A stretch of 64,000 nt of DNA from contig JAUIFF010000001.1 in NCBI GenBank assembly GCA_030429545.1, positions 19,599-83,598 on the forward strand, in the 5' to 3' direction. This document shows positions 35,420 through 44,979 of the stretch, piece by piece. The notes under the pieces were generated by a model, which saw only the letters and a list, made by a program, of their open reading frames with translations, was not told the origin of the DNA and did not search any database. The number at the start of each line of letters is the position of its first letter. Position 1 is the stretch's first letter. This DNA is from Polyangia bacterium. Lineage in GTDB: Bacteria > Myxococcota_A > Polyangia > Nannocystales > Nannocystaceae. The position numbers and the translations under genes are program-made.

Positions 35420-36904
35420 GTGGGACGGTTTGCCCTGATTTGGCTGACGGCTCGCCGCATGTTGTTGCGCGAGCAGGTGGGTAGCGCTGCCCCGAACACG
35501 CGTAGCTGGGCCAGCACCTTGCTGCGGATCTGCGTGGCTATCACCGCACTCGCTTGCACGATTGTGTGGTTTCACCTGGGGCTCGGGGTTGGTGCCGACC
35601 GCATGGTGGCGATCCCGTTGCTCGGCGGAGGGGCGGCACTCGTTGCACTTGCACTTTTTTGTGTGCGAATTTTGACCCCAGTCGTCGCTGTGGCGGTGTT
35701 TGGCATGGCCCTCGGCTGTGCCGCCCTCATGACGGTATTTGCCGTGACCTCGGGTTTTGAGTACGAACTCACCCGCCGGCTGTCCTCGCTCAACGGCCAT
35801 GTGTTGGTCACCAAATACGGGCTTGGGTTTACCGAGTACGAGGACATGATTCGCGATATCGAGTCGCGACCGGGGGTGGTCGCGGCCGTACCGTTTGCCT
35901 ATGCAATGGCTTCGTTGGTGCCGGTGACCGAGGACACCGAGGGCCAGGCCGACGACAGTTCGAGCGAGCAACTCTCGCGGCGTCCGGCGGTGATTGTCGG
36001 CAAGGGGATCGACCCCGAGCGCGCGGCTCCGGTCGACGGGATCCGCAACGTGCTCGCCTCCAATTCCTACCGGGCCCTGCGGCCAGCTGACCCCCAGACC
36101 CAGCCGGGGATTGCCCTTGGGACCACGCTCGCCAGTCGCCTCGGGGTTGAGGTTGGCGACCAGGTGCGCATGGTGATTCCGGCCGACCTCGACGGCACCG
36201 CCGAGAGTGCCAACAAACCGCCGCGGTTTGCTGTGTTCGACGTCCTCGACATCCTCGACACCGGCATGGGCGACCTCGATCGTTCCCTTGCGCTGGTCCA
36301 CTTGCGCTCGGGTCAGGCCCTGTTTTTTGGTGGTCGCAAGCGGGTCACCGGCATCGAAGTCACGCTCACCGATCCCAACGACGCCCAGGCCTTTGTCGAA
36401 AGTTACCTCCCCGGGCTCGACCGCCGGCTGTTTCACGCGATTACCTGGGAGCAGCAAAGCGCGAGCACCCTGGCGGGATTGCGACAAATCAGGCTCGCGG
36501 TGAGCGTGGTCCTCGGCCTGCTCGAACTTGTAGCTGCAACAGCTTTGGTCGCCAGCCTGTTGTTGCTGGTTCGCCGCAAACGGGTGGAGATCGCCGGGAT
36601 GATGGCCCTCGGTGCCGACGGCCGGTTGGTATTTTGGATCTTTGAGGCCGTTGGATTGGTGGCCGGGGTTGCCGGGGCCGTCGTCGGGCTATGCTTGGGT
36701 GGGCTTTATGTGGCCCTGGTTGCCGGATTTCGCTTTCCCTTGCAGGACGATGTCTATCCGATCGAGCACTTGCCTGTACAACTAGGTTGGCTCGACGCCA
36801 TTGGCCCGGCAGTTGCAGCCATCGTGCTGTGTGCCCTGGTCTCGGGCCCGGTTGCCCTGGTCGCGGCAAAGATCCCCGTGCTCGAGGGCCTGCGCGGGCG
36901 CTAG
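35420..36904 (+). CDS. LolC/LolE-type ABC transporter permease, second subunit
   Basis: Starts at a GTG 3 nt after the preceding gene and encodes 494 residues. Three hydrophobic segments lie in the first 120 residues. A MacB-like periplasmic domain follows, then an FtsX-like C-terminal domain (SVVLGLLELVAATALVASLLLLV, KRVEIAGMMALGADGRLVFWIFE, KIPVLEGLRGR). With the gene upstream it probably forms a heterodimeric lipoprotein-release complex. The ATPase must be encoded elsewhere. Paralogy of the two genes is suggested by the shared plan. Confidence 0.83.
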   Translation: MGRFALIWLTARRMLLREQVGSAAPNTRSWASTLLRICVAITALACTIVWFHLGLGVGADRMVAIPLLGGGAALVALALFCVRILTPVVAVAVFGMALGCAALMTVFAVTSGFEYELTRRLSSLNGHVLVTKYGLGFTEYEDMIRDIESRPGVVAAVPFAYAMASLVPVTEDTEGQADDSSSEQLSRRPAVIVGKGIDPERAAPVDGIRNVLASNSYRALRPADPQTQPGIALGTTLASRLGVEVGDQVRMVIPADLDGTAESANKPPRFAVFDVLDILDTGMGDLDRSLALVHLRSGQALFFGGRKRVTGIEVTLTDPNDAQAFVESYLPGLDRRLFHAITWEQQSASTLAGLRQIRLAVSVVLGLLELVAATALVASLLLLVRRKRVEIAGMMALGADGRLVFWIFEAVGLVAGVAGAVVGLCLGGLYVALVAGFRFPLQDDVYPIEHLPVQLGWLDAIGPAVAAIVLCALVSGPVALVAAKIPVLEGLRGR

Positions 36905-36933
36905 GGCAGGGGGCAGGGCTCGGGTAAGCGGGT

Positions 36934-36961
36934 ACAAAAAAAGCCGCCCGAGTGGGCGGCT
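36934..36961 (-). terminator. Intrinsic terminator of the TPR lipoprotein gene
   Basis: AGCCGCCC (36942-36949) pairs with GGGCGGCT (36954-36961); on the minus strand a T7 run follows. It also lies 30 nt after the plus-strand permease gene. Confidence 0.85.
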
Positions 36962-36983
36962 GTTTGCCAAGCGGCTTGCTCGG

Positions 36984-37787
36984 TTAGCCCTCGCCACCAC
37001 TGGCATCCCCACCTTCGGGGGCCTGTTTGAGCGTCAGCATCTTCTTGCGGGCAACATTTTTGGAGTAGTCCGAACAGCAGTCCATCCGGATGTAGGCCGA
37101 CCACTCGTCGAGGGCGTGTTTGATATCCCCCTTGGCCTCGTACACCAACGCCGCACCAGCCCGCGCCTTTTTGTCGCTCGGGTGCACGGTTTGGGCCTTC
37201 ATATAGGTGCGCAGGGCCTCGTCCTGTTTGCCCTGCTCGAGCAGCACTTCACCGAGTTCGGTGTAGACGAACTCTGCTTGCTCGTCGTTTTCGGCCACGA
37301 GCTTGAGCACCTTGGCCGCCTCTTCCCATTTTTTGAGTTCCTTGAGTGCTTTGGCTTGGCCGATACCGTAGTCGCCGTTGCCCTCTTCGAGCTCAAATGC
37401 CTTGCCGTAGGCCGCGGCTGAACGGTCGAACTTTTTGTGGTTGAGGGCAACTTCGCCGAGGGTCGCTTGGAACTCGGCGTTGTCCGGTGCGCCGGCGACA
37501 GCCTTCTCGAGCAGCTCGATCGCCTTGTCGTAGTTGTTGTCCTCGTAGGCGAGCCGGCCCATGCCCCACAGCGACTCGGCGTGGTTTGGATCGCCCGCGA
37601 GCACACCCTTGTAGATCGCCCGAGCCTCTTCGAACTTGTCCTCTTTGAGGAAGGCGCGCGCCGCCCCCAAACGCTTTTTCATGGACTCGGCCGCGGCCGC
37701 AGGGTCGACCTGTTTTTCCTGTTCACAGGCCGGCAAAAGCAACAGGCCTGAAAGTGCAATCACCCAGCTCGTTCGCGCCACAGACAC
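36984..37787 (-). CDS. Tetratricopeptide-repeat lipoprotein
   Basis: The 267-residue protein has a lipoprotein signal (ALSGLLLLPAC, lipobox LPAC) and about six TPR units from residue 35 to 240. Examples are AESLWGMGRLAYEDNNYDKAI, AEFQATLGEVALNHKKF and DEALRTYMKAQTVHPSD. It ends in a Gly/Glu-rich tail. TPR lipoproteins act as envelope scaffolds, for example in gliding or outer-membrane assembly; the partner is unknown. It uses TTC for Phe more than its neighbours do. Confidence 0.88.
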   Translation of the reverse strand: MSVARTSWVIALSGLLLLPACEQEKQVDPAAAAESMKKRLGAARAFLKEDKFEEARAIYKGVLAGDPNHAESLWGMGRLAYEDNNYDKAIELLEKAVAGAPDNAEFQATLGEVALNHKKFDRSAAAYGKAFELEEGNGDYGIGQAKALKELKKWEEAAKVLKLVAENDEQAEFVYTELGEVLLEQGKQDEALRTYMKAQTVHPSDKKARAGAALVYEAKGDIKHALDEWSAYIRMDCCSDYSKNVARKKMLTLKQAPEGGDASGGEG

Positions 37788-37969
37788 CTCCGAGGTTCAG
37801 GTATCACGACCCGGACCCGTTGGTCTATGAGTCACGGCCCGGGAAGTCTGCTTTCGGGGCTATTTGCCGGTCGAAGGCTCGCTGCGCCATCGTCGCTGTG
37901 AGGGTTTGCGGGCTCGGACATCGCCTTGTTTTCACAACTTGGCAAACGCCCTGTTACTCTGCGCCGGCC

Positions 37970-39175
37970 GTGAGCGACGAGCGTGACGATGGCAGACGCC
38001 AGGTGCCCAAACGCGTGGAGCGGCGCGACATCGACGTCGCCAGCCGCCACGATCCCAACAGCGGAAAAAGCCTAGGGATCTCACGGGTACTTCGGCGCGA
38101 GGTCAAAGCCGCGCTCGCGCGATGGGCCGTCAAACGCACCCCGGCCGAGGAACGCTGCACCCGACCCGAGGACGAGGCCAGCCACCCCTGGCCCGGCGAC
38201 CAGCACTTTAGCGAGGAATACATCTTCGCCATTGTCCAGCGTGGGTTTGCCCTAATGGTCCGACTCGAGTGGCTCCCGGGCCGCGACCAGCATCGTGTGT
38301 GGATACATCTATTGACCCCGCAGGGGGTCTGGGTGCTGCCCGGCGATGCCGGCCTTGTCGAGCGTGTCGCCGACGGCAGCCACTGGCGAGCTGGCGGCTT
38401 AGAGCTCGATTGCGTCCAGCCCCACCAGCGCTGGACCCTGCGGTTTCACGGGCAGCTTCAGCCCCGGGGACCACGCGGCGAAACACTCGACAAGCCCGGC
38501 CTGCGCTGCGGTTTTGAGCTCGAGTTTGAAGCCACCGCCCAGCCCTACATCCCCGGTACCGACGACCATCCGAGTTTGGTCGCCCGCCACCTAGGCGAAG
38601 CCGACTGGGACCTCTCGCTGCTGCGAACCCTCCGGCGCCGGAGAATACGTGGATATACACAGGTAGGAACCGTCATCGGCACCGCCAGCATTGGCTACGA
38701 GTTTATTCCACTCTACGCCTCGTGCCTGCGTGTACATACATGGGGCCCACGGGACTGGGGCGCCAGCGACACAGCTTTTCAGGTATTCGGCTCGTTGTCG
38801 ACCACGCAGCCGGGCGAGCAGGGGATCGGCGAGTCGGGAGCCCAACGGTTTTGGATGCACCAGGCCCATTTCCCCTGGGTCACCCTCGAAGGCGGATTTG
38901 TCCAGGACGGCGGCCGAGCGACACCCGTTGCCGACATCGGCATCACCCGCGAACAAACACCCGGACGCCCGGTACGGCGAGCGGGCTTAACACTTGTACA
39001 TGCACAGGGCGAGTGGGAGCTAGAGGCCGAAGCTATCTCGCACCACAGTTTTGAAGTCGACGGACGAGGACGCATGACCGTGACCCTGGCCCAGTTTACC
39101 GGCGAACAAAGCGGCTGGGGCCTGTGGGTGAGTCTGCGGCGAATTGTTCCGGGGCAGCGCAAGCTGACGAGTTAA
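37970..39175 (+). CDS. Conserved hypothetical protein, lipocalin/AttH-like in outline
   Basis: Read from the GTG at 37970 the product has 401 residues, without signal peptide or membrane segment. A basic N-terminus is followed by SEEYIFAIVQRGFALMVRLEW, which resembles the start of two-domain beta-barrel proteins of the DUF7064/AttH type. Several Trp-rich beta strands follow (HSFEVDGRGRMTVTLAQFTG near the end). A function is not assigned. The frame is open further upstream, but that part would overlap the divergent TPR gene. Confidence 0.65.
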   Translation: MSDERDDGRRQVPKRVERRDIDVASRHDPNSGKSLGISRVLRREVKAALARWAVKRTPAEERCTRPEDEASHPWPGDQHFSEEYIFAIVQRGFALMVRLEWLPGRDQHRVWIHLLTPQGVWVLPGDAGLVERVADGSHWRAGGLELDCVQPHQRWTLRFHGQLQPRGPRGETLDKPGLRCGFELEFEATAQPYIPGTDDHPSLVARHLGEADWDLSLLRTLRRRRIRGYTQVGTVIGTASIGYEFIPLYASCLRVHTWGPRDWGASDTAFQVFGSLSTTQPGEQGIGESGAQRFWMHQAHFPWVTLEGGFVQDGGRATPVADIGITREQTPGRPVRRAGLTLVHAQGEWELEAEAISHHSFEVDGRGRMTVTLAQFTGEQSGWGLWVSLRRIVPGQRKLTS

Positions 39176-39421
39176 GGCTCGACACAGGCGGCACGATGAC
39201 GTGAAGGCATTCACGACCATCGGTTTTAATTATCCACATTACCTTTGCTTGGATGTGCACAGGTAATCTGTGATCCGGCAGTAGGCCGGGCGATTGTTTT
39301 CCAAGGGCCGTGCTTCGTAGCATCTATGACGATCGAGGGTCTCGCCCATGCCGGAGCGTGGCTGCAGTTTTATATTTCCCGAGTGCTAGATCGCACGAGT
39401 TCCTCGGACGTTGCGTGCACA

Positions 39422-40429
39422 ATGCACAGACCTCTAGAGTTGAGCGGACAATCTCGTCGAGGAAAAAATCGCCCAGGCAAGGGTAGCGTTTGGGCCACGG
39501 CGGTTGTTGCGAGCATTCTGGCCCCAACCGATGCGACCGCGATGACCAACGCGCATGACTTGAGTGCGGAGGAATTTCCGCAGGTCGGTGCGATTGTTCG
39601 CTCAAGCTCGCAGTGCGAGCTCGAGTATGTCTGTACGGGCACCCTGATCGCGCGCGATAAGGTGCTCACAGCCGCGCATTGCGGCGATGTGGTCATTGGG
39701 CCAGGGGGAGAGATCGAGGTTTCGTGGTTTTTCACGACAGCTGCCCAGCTTGATGGTTTTGATACCGAGACCTACTCCGACTGCTCGGGTACCACCGATG
39801 CTGGGATTTTGCATCCACTGTCCCCCAGCCATCCCCACCCGGACTACAGTTTTGCGGCACTGCTTGATGCGACCAATCCCGGCGACTTTTTCGAATGGCA
39901 CGACATTGCGGTATGGACCCTTGATACCCCGATCGAAGAGATTGAGCCGGCGCCAATCCTCACCGCATCCGAGGTGCTTGACGTTGCAATGATTGAAGGT
40001 GAGTTGTGGATGGTAGGCTATGGTCCCGATTTAGTGTCGGGACCGCGACGACGTGGAGCACTAACTGAGCGACTGGATTATATTGCCAGTGAAATCGCCT
40101 ACAATGGCGACAGTCAACGCTGCAAGGGAGACTCCGGGGGGCCGACATTTCTCATTTCCCCGGAGCTCGACTTGCCGGTTGTGGTCTCGGTTGCCTCGCG
40201 TCACTACGATCTCAACAACGAGATCAACTACAGTGAGTATCCCTGTGGCGCAATCATTGAGACACGTGTTGATGCATATGCAGAATTTGTCCAGGAGGTG
40301 GCCCCCGAGTCACGCGAAGCCGAACCTGTTGTGGAGGGTTGTCGGATGGGGCCACGCGAGCCGTTGACGCCGACAGCGATGTTGTTTTTGCTGTTCGGCT
40401 TTGGCCTTCGCAGACGAGTGAACCGGTAA
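39422..40429 (+). CDS. Secreted trypsin-like serine protease with MYXO-CTERM-like tail
   Basis: The catalytic domain shows the chymotrypsin-fold triad: His86 in VLTAAHCGD, Asp161 in WHDIAVWTLD and Ser238 in CKGDSGGPTF. Residues before it (SVWATAVVASILAPTDATA) look like a signal peptide. The C-terminus has a Cys-containing EGCRMGPREP, a hydrophobic run (AMLFLLFGFGL) and RRRVNR, like the MYXO-CTERM surface-sorting tail. It is probably anchored or released at the cell surface for digestion of prey or matrix. The ATG at 39422 is used; the frame is open back to 39245, so the start is uncertain. Composition here is less GC-rich than in the neighbours. Confidence 0.83.
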   Translation: MHRPLELSGQSRRGKNRPGKGSVWATAVVASILAPTDATAMTNAHDLSAEEFPQVGAIVRSSSQCELEYVCTGTLIARDKVLTAAHCGDVVIGPGGEIEVSWFFTTAAQLDGFDTETYSDCSGTTDAGILHPLSPSHPHPDYSFAALLDATNPGDFFEWHDIAVWTLDTPIEEIEPAPILTASEVLDVAMIEGELWMVGYGPDLVSGPRRRGALTERLDYIASEIAYNGDSQRCKGDSGGPTFLISPELDLPVVVSVASRHYDLNNEINYSEYPCGAIIETRVDAYAEFVQEVAPESREAEPVVEGCRMGPREPLTPTAMLFLLFGFGLRRRVNR

Positions 40430-40849
40430 GCGTCGTCACACCAACAATTGTCTCGCCTATTCCCCTCGTCATTCCGAAGGCGAACGCCAATCAATCCTGC
40501 CAGCTCTCGTTGTTCGAACTACGCACCAGCCTCAGCTTGCCAAAGCTCGCCCACGTCGTGTTCCCAGGGCTACGGTCTTGGCTCTCAACCCCTTGGTAGC
40601 GAAGAAGTGTATAAGCAATAAGTCTATCCAACGAATCCCGCGCTCGCCACTATCGAGTCCTAGCCGGCCGACGATTCAATGGCAACCCGTCAACTCTTGT
40701 ATTGTTATAGCAGTTCACCCACGAGAAGTCGTTGTGTCTCCTCAATTTGGGTCCCCTCGATTTTTGGTACCTGTCGATTACACTTTGCCTGTGACGTTGG
40801 TCCGTAGGTAGCCACTCGCGCGACCTATTTGTTTGCATGTGAGGTATCG
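40430..40849. other. Intergenic region after the protease gene
   Basis: About 420 nt, comparatively AT-rich. No convincing gene, RNA or repeat copy was recognised. Confidence 0.4.
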
Positions 40850-42118
40850 ATGGGACTCTCCAGTTATTCGGTGTCAGTCACCGAGCTCCTCTCCGCGCTC
40901 ATCGCATCGCCCGATCTGCCGGCGATTGTACACAGCCTGTCCGATTCCGATCTCCATCGGCTCGTGCGCGAGGTCGGGATCGCCGATGCTGGAGAAATCG
41001 TTGCCCTGGCCACGACTCCGCAACTAGTCGCGTTGTTCGATGCAGAGCTGTTTGTCAATCAGGCTGCGGGCGAGCGCGAAACCTTTGACCGCCGACAATT
41101 TATCACCTGGCTCGAAGTACTATCCGAGGCCGGGCCGGAAGTGGTCGCCCGCCGTTTCACCGAGCTCTCAGAGGACTTCGTCGCGTTTGCATTCCACCAA
41201 ATGATGCTGGTGTTCGAGCTCGTAGACTTGCATGAGCAAATGATTTCCGATGTCCGTATCGGTCGTGCGGTCGAGACCACTCTCGAGGCGAACCTCTATG
41301 AGGAAATCGATGGCTACCTGTTGCTGGCCCGCGCAGAGGAGGGCTGGGATGCTGTGTTATCGCTGGTGTTGGCCCTCGATCGCGACTACCGAGACACGCT
41401 CCAGCGGGTTGCCGACCGTTGTGTGGCGATGACCCACGAGGAAGTCGACAATCTCGAAGACCTCGAAGGAGTGTTGTCCGCGGCGCAGTCACTGGCCGAA
41501 GATGTCGAGGGTCAACGCGAGGACCGACGGACACGCCACGGGTTTGTCGAACCCCGGGCGGCGCGTGCGTTTTTACTGGGCGCATGCCAGGCATCCGATG
41601 TGTCCACCCGCGACCCCATCACGGCAGCCTATTTTCGCGAACTTTCCGGCGATCCAAGCCAGCTTCCGGATCGAGCGAGAAATCCGAACCGGGTCCTTCC
41701 CCGGCTTCGCAGATCGACTGCGTCAGCAGGAAAACAAAAACCGGCTCCGGCGGTTTTGGCTGTGCAAGAACTTCAACACGTCGGATCCGCGACGTTTGCT
41801 GACCGCCTGACACAAATGGCCTATCTCGCCAATGTCCTAGTCGCCGCTGGGACGATCGAAGGCCGGCGTTTCGACCTCGCACAGGCTTCACAAGCCGTGC
41901 TCAACACCGTGGCCTACGGGGCGACGCTCGAAGCTCGTCGACGTGACCCTACGGGCAACACAACCATATCCGATGTGCTCGCCTCGGTCGCAGCCGACCG
42001 CCTGTTTCGCCTCGCCTGTACAGACTTGACAAACCGGGGCTGGTTTCACGAACGCGAGTTTGCAATTGTGCATACATCGGAGGAGCTCGATGAGCTTTTG
42101 GACGTCCTTGTCGATTGA
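40850..42118 (+). CDS. Conserved hypothetical helical protein (DUF6178-like)
   Basis: The 422-residue protein is predicted helical and acidic, with no signal or membrane segment. The N-terminus (TELLSALIASPDLPAIVHSL) and the FAFHQMMLVFELVDLHEQM segment suggest the DUF6178 family of delta-proteobacterial proteins; this is a weak recollection. The ATG at 40850 is chosen because GAGG at 40841-40844 precedes it by 5 nt. It is convergent with the VCBS lipoprotein across repeat island 3. Confidence 0.7.
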   Translation: MGLSSYSVSVTELLSALIASPDLPAIVHSLSDSDLHRLVREVGIADAGEIVALATTPQLVALFDAELFVNQAAGERETFDRRQFITWLEVLSEAGPEVVARRFTELSEDFVAFAFHQMMLVFELVDLHEQMISDVRIGRAVETTLEANLYEEIDGYLLLARAEEGWDAVLSLVLALDRDYRDTLQRVADRCVAMTHEEVDNLEDLEGVLSAAQSLAEDVEGQREDRRTRHGFVEPRAARAFLLGACQASDVSTRDPITAAYFRELSGDPSQLPDRARNPNRVLPRLRRSTASAGKQKPAPAVLAVQELQHVGSATFADRLTQMAYLANVLVAAGTIEGRRFDLAQASQAVLNTVAYGATLEARRRDPTGNTTISDVLASVAADRLFRLACTDLTNRGWFHEREFAIVHTSEELDELLDVLVD

Positions 42119-42159
42119 GATATCGTACCCGTCCCGAGTCGTCTCCTTGAGCCTGGGGT

Positions 42160-42870
42160 AGGCCCCATCTCGATTCGCGGAGGGCTTTTGGTCGTGGTCG
42201 TGTGTTTGAGAGCTGAAGCTGTAGTTCTCCGACTGCGAGCCCACCGCGCGTCTCCATTCAACGCAACGACGCCACACCAACGATTCGCGGAGGGCTTTTG
42301 GTCGTGGTCGTGTGTTTGAGAGCTGAAGCTGTAGTTCTCCGACTGCGAGGTGCTCGGCCCAACCGCGCGCCCCGATTCAACGCAACGACGCCACACCAAC
42401 GATTCGCGGAGGGCTTTTGGTCGTGGTCGTGTGCTTGAGAGCTGAAGCTGTAGTCCTACTGCGAGGCGCTCAGGGCCGCAGCCCAGCCAAAAGAACCGCG
42501 CGTCCCGATTCAACGCAACGACGCCACACCAACGATTCGCGGAGGGCTTTTGGTCGTGTGTTTGAGAGCTGAAGCTCCGCCTGCGAGGCGGTCAGGGCAG
42601 CAGCCCACCGCGCGCCCCCATTGAACGCAACGACGCCACACCAACGATTCGCGGAGGTGTGTTTGAGAGCTGAAGCTGTAGTTCTCCGACTGCGAGGTGC
42701 TCAGGGCCGCAGCCCACCGCGCGTCCCCATTCAACACAACGACGCCACACCAACGATTCGCGGAGGGCTTTTGGTCGTGGTCGGGTGTTTGAGAGCTGAA
42801 GCTGTAGTCCTCCTACTGCGAACGCTCTCAAACACCCGACCACGGCCAAAAGAACCCGCGCGCCCATTCA
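42160..42870 (-). repeat. Palindrome repeat island 3: tandem array
   Basis: Six units begin with CGATTCGCGG (reverse of the CCGCGAATCG tail) at 42171, 42281, 42400, 42533, 42645 and 42754, so the period is 109-133 nt. Each unit carries TTTTGGTCGTGG-like text, TTTGAGAGCTGAAGC, the apex block, and CACACCAACGATTCG joining text. Only the last unit (42769-42851) keeps both arms; the others have decayed second arms. The array is oriented on the minus strand, i.e. in the direction of the VCBS lipoprotein gene, and separates two convergent genes. Confidence 0.88.
42769..42851 (-). repeat. Complete 83-nt palindrome, locus 3
   Basis: A 28-bp stem with a single G-T pair: TTTTGGTCGTGGTCGGGTGT then TTGAGAGC pairs with GCTCTCAA then ACACCCGACCACGGCCAAAA. 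The apex on the minus strand is GCAGTAG-GAGGA-CTACAGC. On the minus strand the head GCGCGCGGG precedes it and CCGCGAATCG follows. It is the longest perfect stem of the four loci. Confidence 0.9.
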
Positions 42871-43058
42871 AGAGAACCAATAAAAACCCAGGCGGGCGTA
42901 CGTGGAGGAGGATATAAGCCCACGACGCCAGCCCGGGGGACACACTCGCAACCTGTCCCCATACTAACGTCGACTCTGTAGACGTGCCACCTGACCTGGC
43001 GTTTTGTTCACGCAAAAAGATTGGGGGCATGTGCCCTCCTAGGCGGGGGGCAATGTCC

Positions 43059-44858
43059 TCACTGCGGGATGCAAATGCCCCCACCTTCGATTTGCGCGTT
43101 GGTGCGGAAGGTGTTGTTCACGGTCCAGCTCGGTACCTGAAATTGGGGGATGGTGCCATCCTCGCGGACGTTGGTGACGTGGTAGGCGTGTTGATTCCAG
43201 ATTCGGCGGGCCTGAATCCAGCGATCTTCGACGTCGCGGAAGGCCTGAACACCAGGGTCTCCGCCCCCCAGGTGCCCGTTGGACACGACCAGGATTTCGG
43301 CCGAATTATCGTTGTCGATATCTGCCACAGTTGGGTACTCGCTCAGTGTTCCGCTCTTGCGCGAGACCTGGAGTAGGGGCACACCTGCTCCATCGAACAC
43401 GTACATGTGTTGCTCGTCGGCGTACATGGCTTCGGCCACGCCGTCGCCTAGGAAGTCAAAGGCGGTTCCGGCTGCGATCCCGCTGTTGTCCGAGATGTTT
43501 GCCATCCACACGATCGATGCATCGGCCTCGTAGACCGTGTAGTGATTGGCTGAGCTCACCGCGAACTCGGGTTTGCCGTCGCCGTCGAAGTCGTGGATGG
43601 TCGCGGGGCGGTGCCAGGTGGTGCCCGAGGCCGGGTCGCCAGTGGGTCGCAGGTTGGAGAACACCACGGTGCCGTCGTGTTCGATAAGCGAAATCCCGTT
43701 GCGGTTGGTCAGCAACACCTCTGGCAGTCCATCGTCGTCGAGGTCGGCGATTTGCGGGTAGCCGGGGACGAGGTTGGTGACAAACACCGGGGTGCCGTCG
43801 TGGTGGTAGGCCGCGTGGCCGAGGACAATTTCGAGGTCGCCGTCGTCGTCTAAGTCGGCGGCCACGGTTGCGCCCCACTGGCCGGCGAGGGCTGGCAGCG
43901 TCAGCAAAAAGTTGCCCTCGTGGTCGACGAGGTGGTTGGCGGCAATGATTTCGACATCGCCGTCGTTGTCGACATCGGCCAGCGAAACCGCGGACGAGTA
44001 CTGCAAACTCTGGCCAAAAAAGTCGCCGGTTTGCCAGTTGGCCGGGGCTTCCCACTTGGTCGTGCCGTCGTGCTCAAACACGATGTAGCTGCCCTGTGGA
44101 GTAACTGTGACGATTTCGGCGATCCCGTCGTTGTCGATGTCGCCGATCGCCGGGGTAAAACTCGAGTCGACGGCGGTATCGATCCGAAAGTGGAGCTCTC
44201 CGGTCGCGCCATCGAGGACAAACACGTGCCCGGGGGCGTTGGGCGGGCCGGGGTTGGTGCCAAACACCACCACCACATCCGGGATGTCGCACAGGTCGAT
44301 CTCGCCGTCGTCGTTGTCGTCGGTCAGGTTCATCACCAGGGGCGTGACGTAGCTGTAGGGTTCGGCCTGGTCGGTAAATGTCCACTCGACGATCGGCTCA
44401 AAGCTGTCTGGCGGGGCCTCCTGTTCGCAGTCTCCCGGGGCGTTCATGTCGTCATCGTTGACCTTACACATATCGATCATGCCGGTGGTGCTACCGGTTT
44501 CGTCGGTCGGGTCATCGGTGGTGGACGGGTCGGTGGTGGACGGGTCGGTGGTCGACGGGTCGGTGGTCGACGGGTCTGTGGTCGACGGGTCGGTGGTCGA
44601 CGGGTCGGTGGTCGACGGATCTGTCGTGGGACCTTCGGTGGTTTCGCTGTCGCTTTCCGAAGCTGTGCCCGTGGGTGAGGTGGCTTCGCCCGACTCGGTT
44701 TCAGACTCGCTGCCCATGTTGGTCGCCTGCGAGGTGGTGAGGGTTGTCCCCGTTGTCGTCCCCGCGGAACCGTCGCTGTCCGTGGTTTCACTACCGCCGC
44801 CACAACCTGTGGCGAAACATATTGCTAAGGACAAACCGAACCGACTGCGCAATGCCAT
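43059..44858 (-). CDS. FG-GAP/VCBS-repeat lipoprotein
   Basis: The 599-residue protein has a lipoprotein signal (LAICFATGCGGG) and a Ser/Thr/Glu-rich spacer with seven tandem STTDP units. A beta-propeller follows, built of FG-GAP/VCBS units with calcium-binding DxDxDG-type loops (NLTDDNDDGEIDL, DIDNDGIAEIV, DVDNDGDVEII, DLDDDGDLEIV, DLDDDGLPEVL, DFDGDGKPEFA, DIDNDNSAEILV). A few cysteines flank the propeller. Such proteins are abundant in Nannocystaceae and are thought to sit on the cell surface and bind ligands. The gene ends next to repeat island 3. Confidence 0.88.
   Translation of the reverse strand: MALRSRFGLSLAICFATGCGGGSETTDSDGSAGTTTGTTLTTSQATNMGSESETESGEATSPTGTASESDSETTEGPTTDPSTTDPSTTDPSTTDPSTTDPSTTDPSTTDPSTTDDPTDETGSTTGMIDMCKVNDDDMNAPGDCEQEAPPDSFEPIVEWTFTDQAEPYSYVTPLVMNLTDDNDDGEIDLCDIPDVVVVFGTNPGPPNAPGHVFVLDGATGELHFRIDTAVDSSFTPAIGDIDNDGIAEIVTVTPQGSYIVFEHDGTTKWEAPANWQTGDFFGQSLQYSSAVSLADVDNDGDVEIIAANHLVDHEGNFLLTLPALAGQWGATVAADLDDDGDLEIVLGHAAYHHDGTPVFVTNLVPGYPQIADLDDDGLPEVLLTNRNGISLIEHDGTVVFSNLRPTGDPASGTTWHRPATIHDFDGDGKPEFAVSSANHYTVYEADASIVWMANISDNSGIAAGTAFDFLGDGVAEAMYADEQHMYVFDGAGVPLLQVSRKSGTLSEYPTVADIDNDNSAEILVVSNGHLGGGDPGVQAFRDVEDRWIQARRIWNQHAYHVTNVREDGTIPQFQVPSWTVNNTFRTNAQIEGGGICIPQ
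44515..44625 (-). repeat. 15-nt tandem repeat coding STTDP units
   Basis: GTCGACGGGTCGGTG repeats about seven times with single-base variants, coding a Ser-Thr-Thr-Asp-Pro linker in the VCBS lipoprotein. Copy number is expected to vary between strains. Confidence 0.85.
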
Positions 44859-44979
44859 GGGCCATCGTCGGCTGGGTGTTCCACACGTGTCAACCAGCGG
44901 TTGTTGTGGCCCACTGTGACCGAACGCCGCGCGGCCAAATCGATGCCCGAATATCGCTGTTGCCCGCTACCATGCGCCC

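Noticed and set aside
42160..42870. CRISPR array
   Set aside because: The repeats are long, imperfect and palindromic with a period above 109 nt, there are no unique spacers of even length, and no cas genes are in the window.
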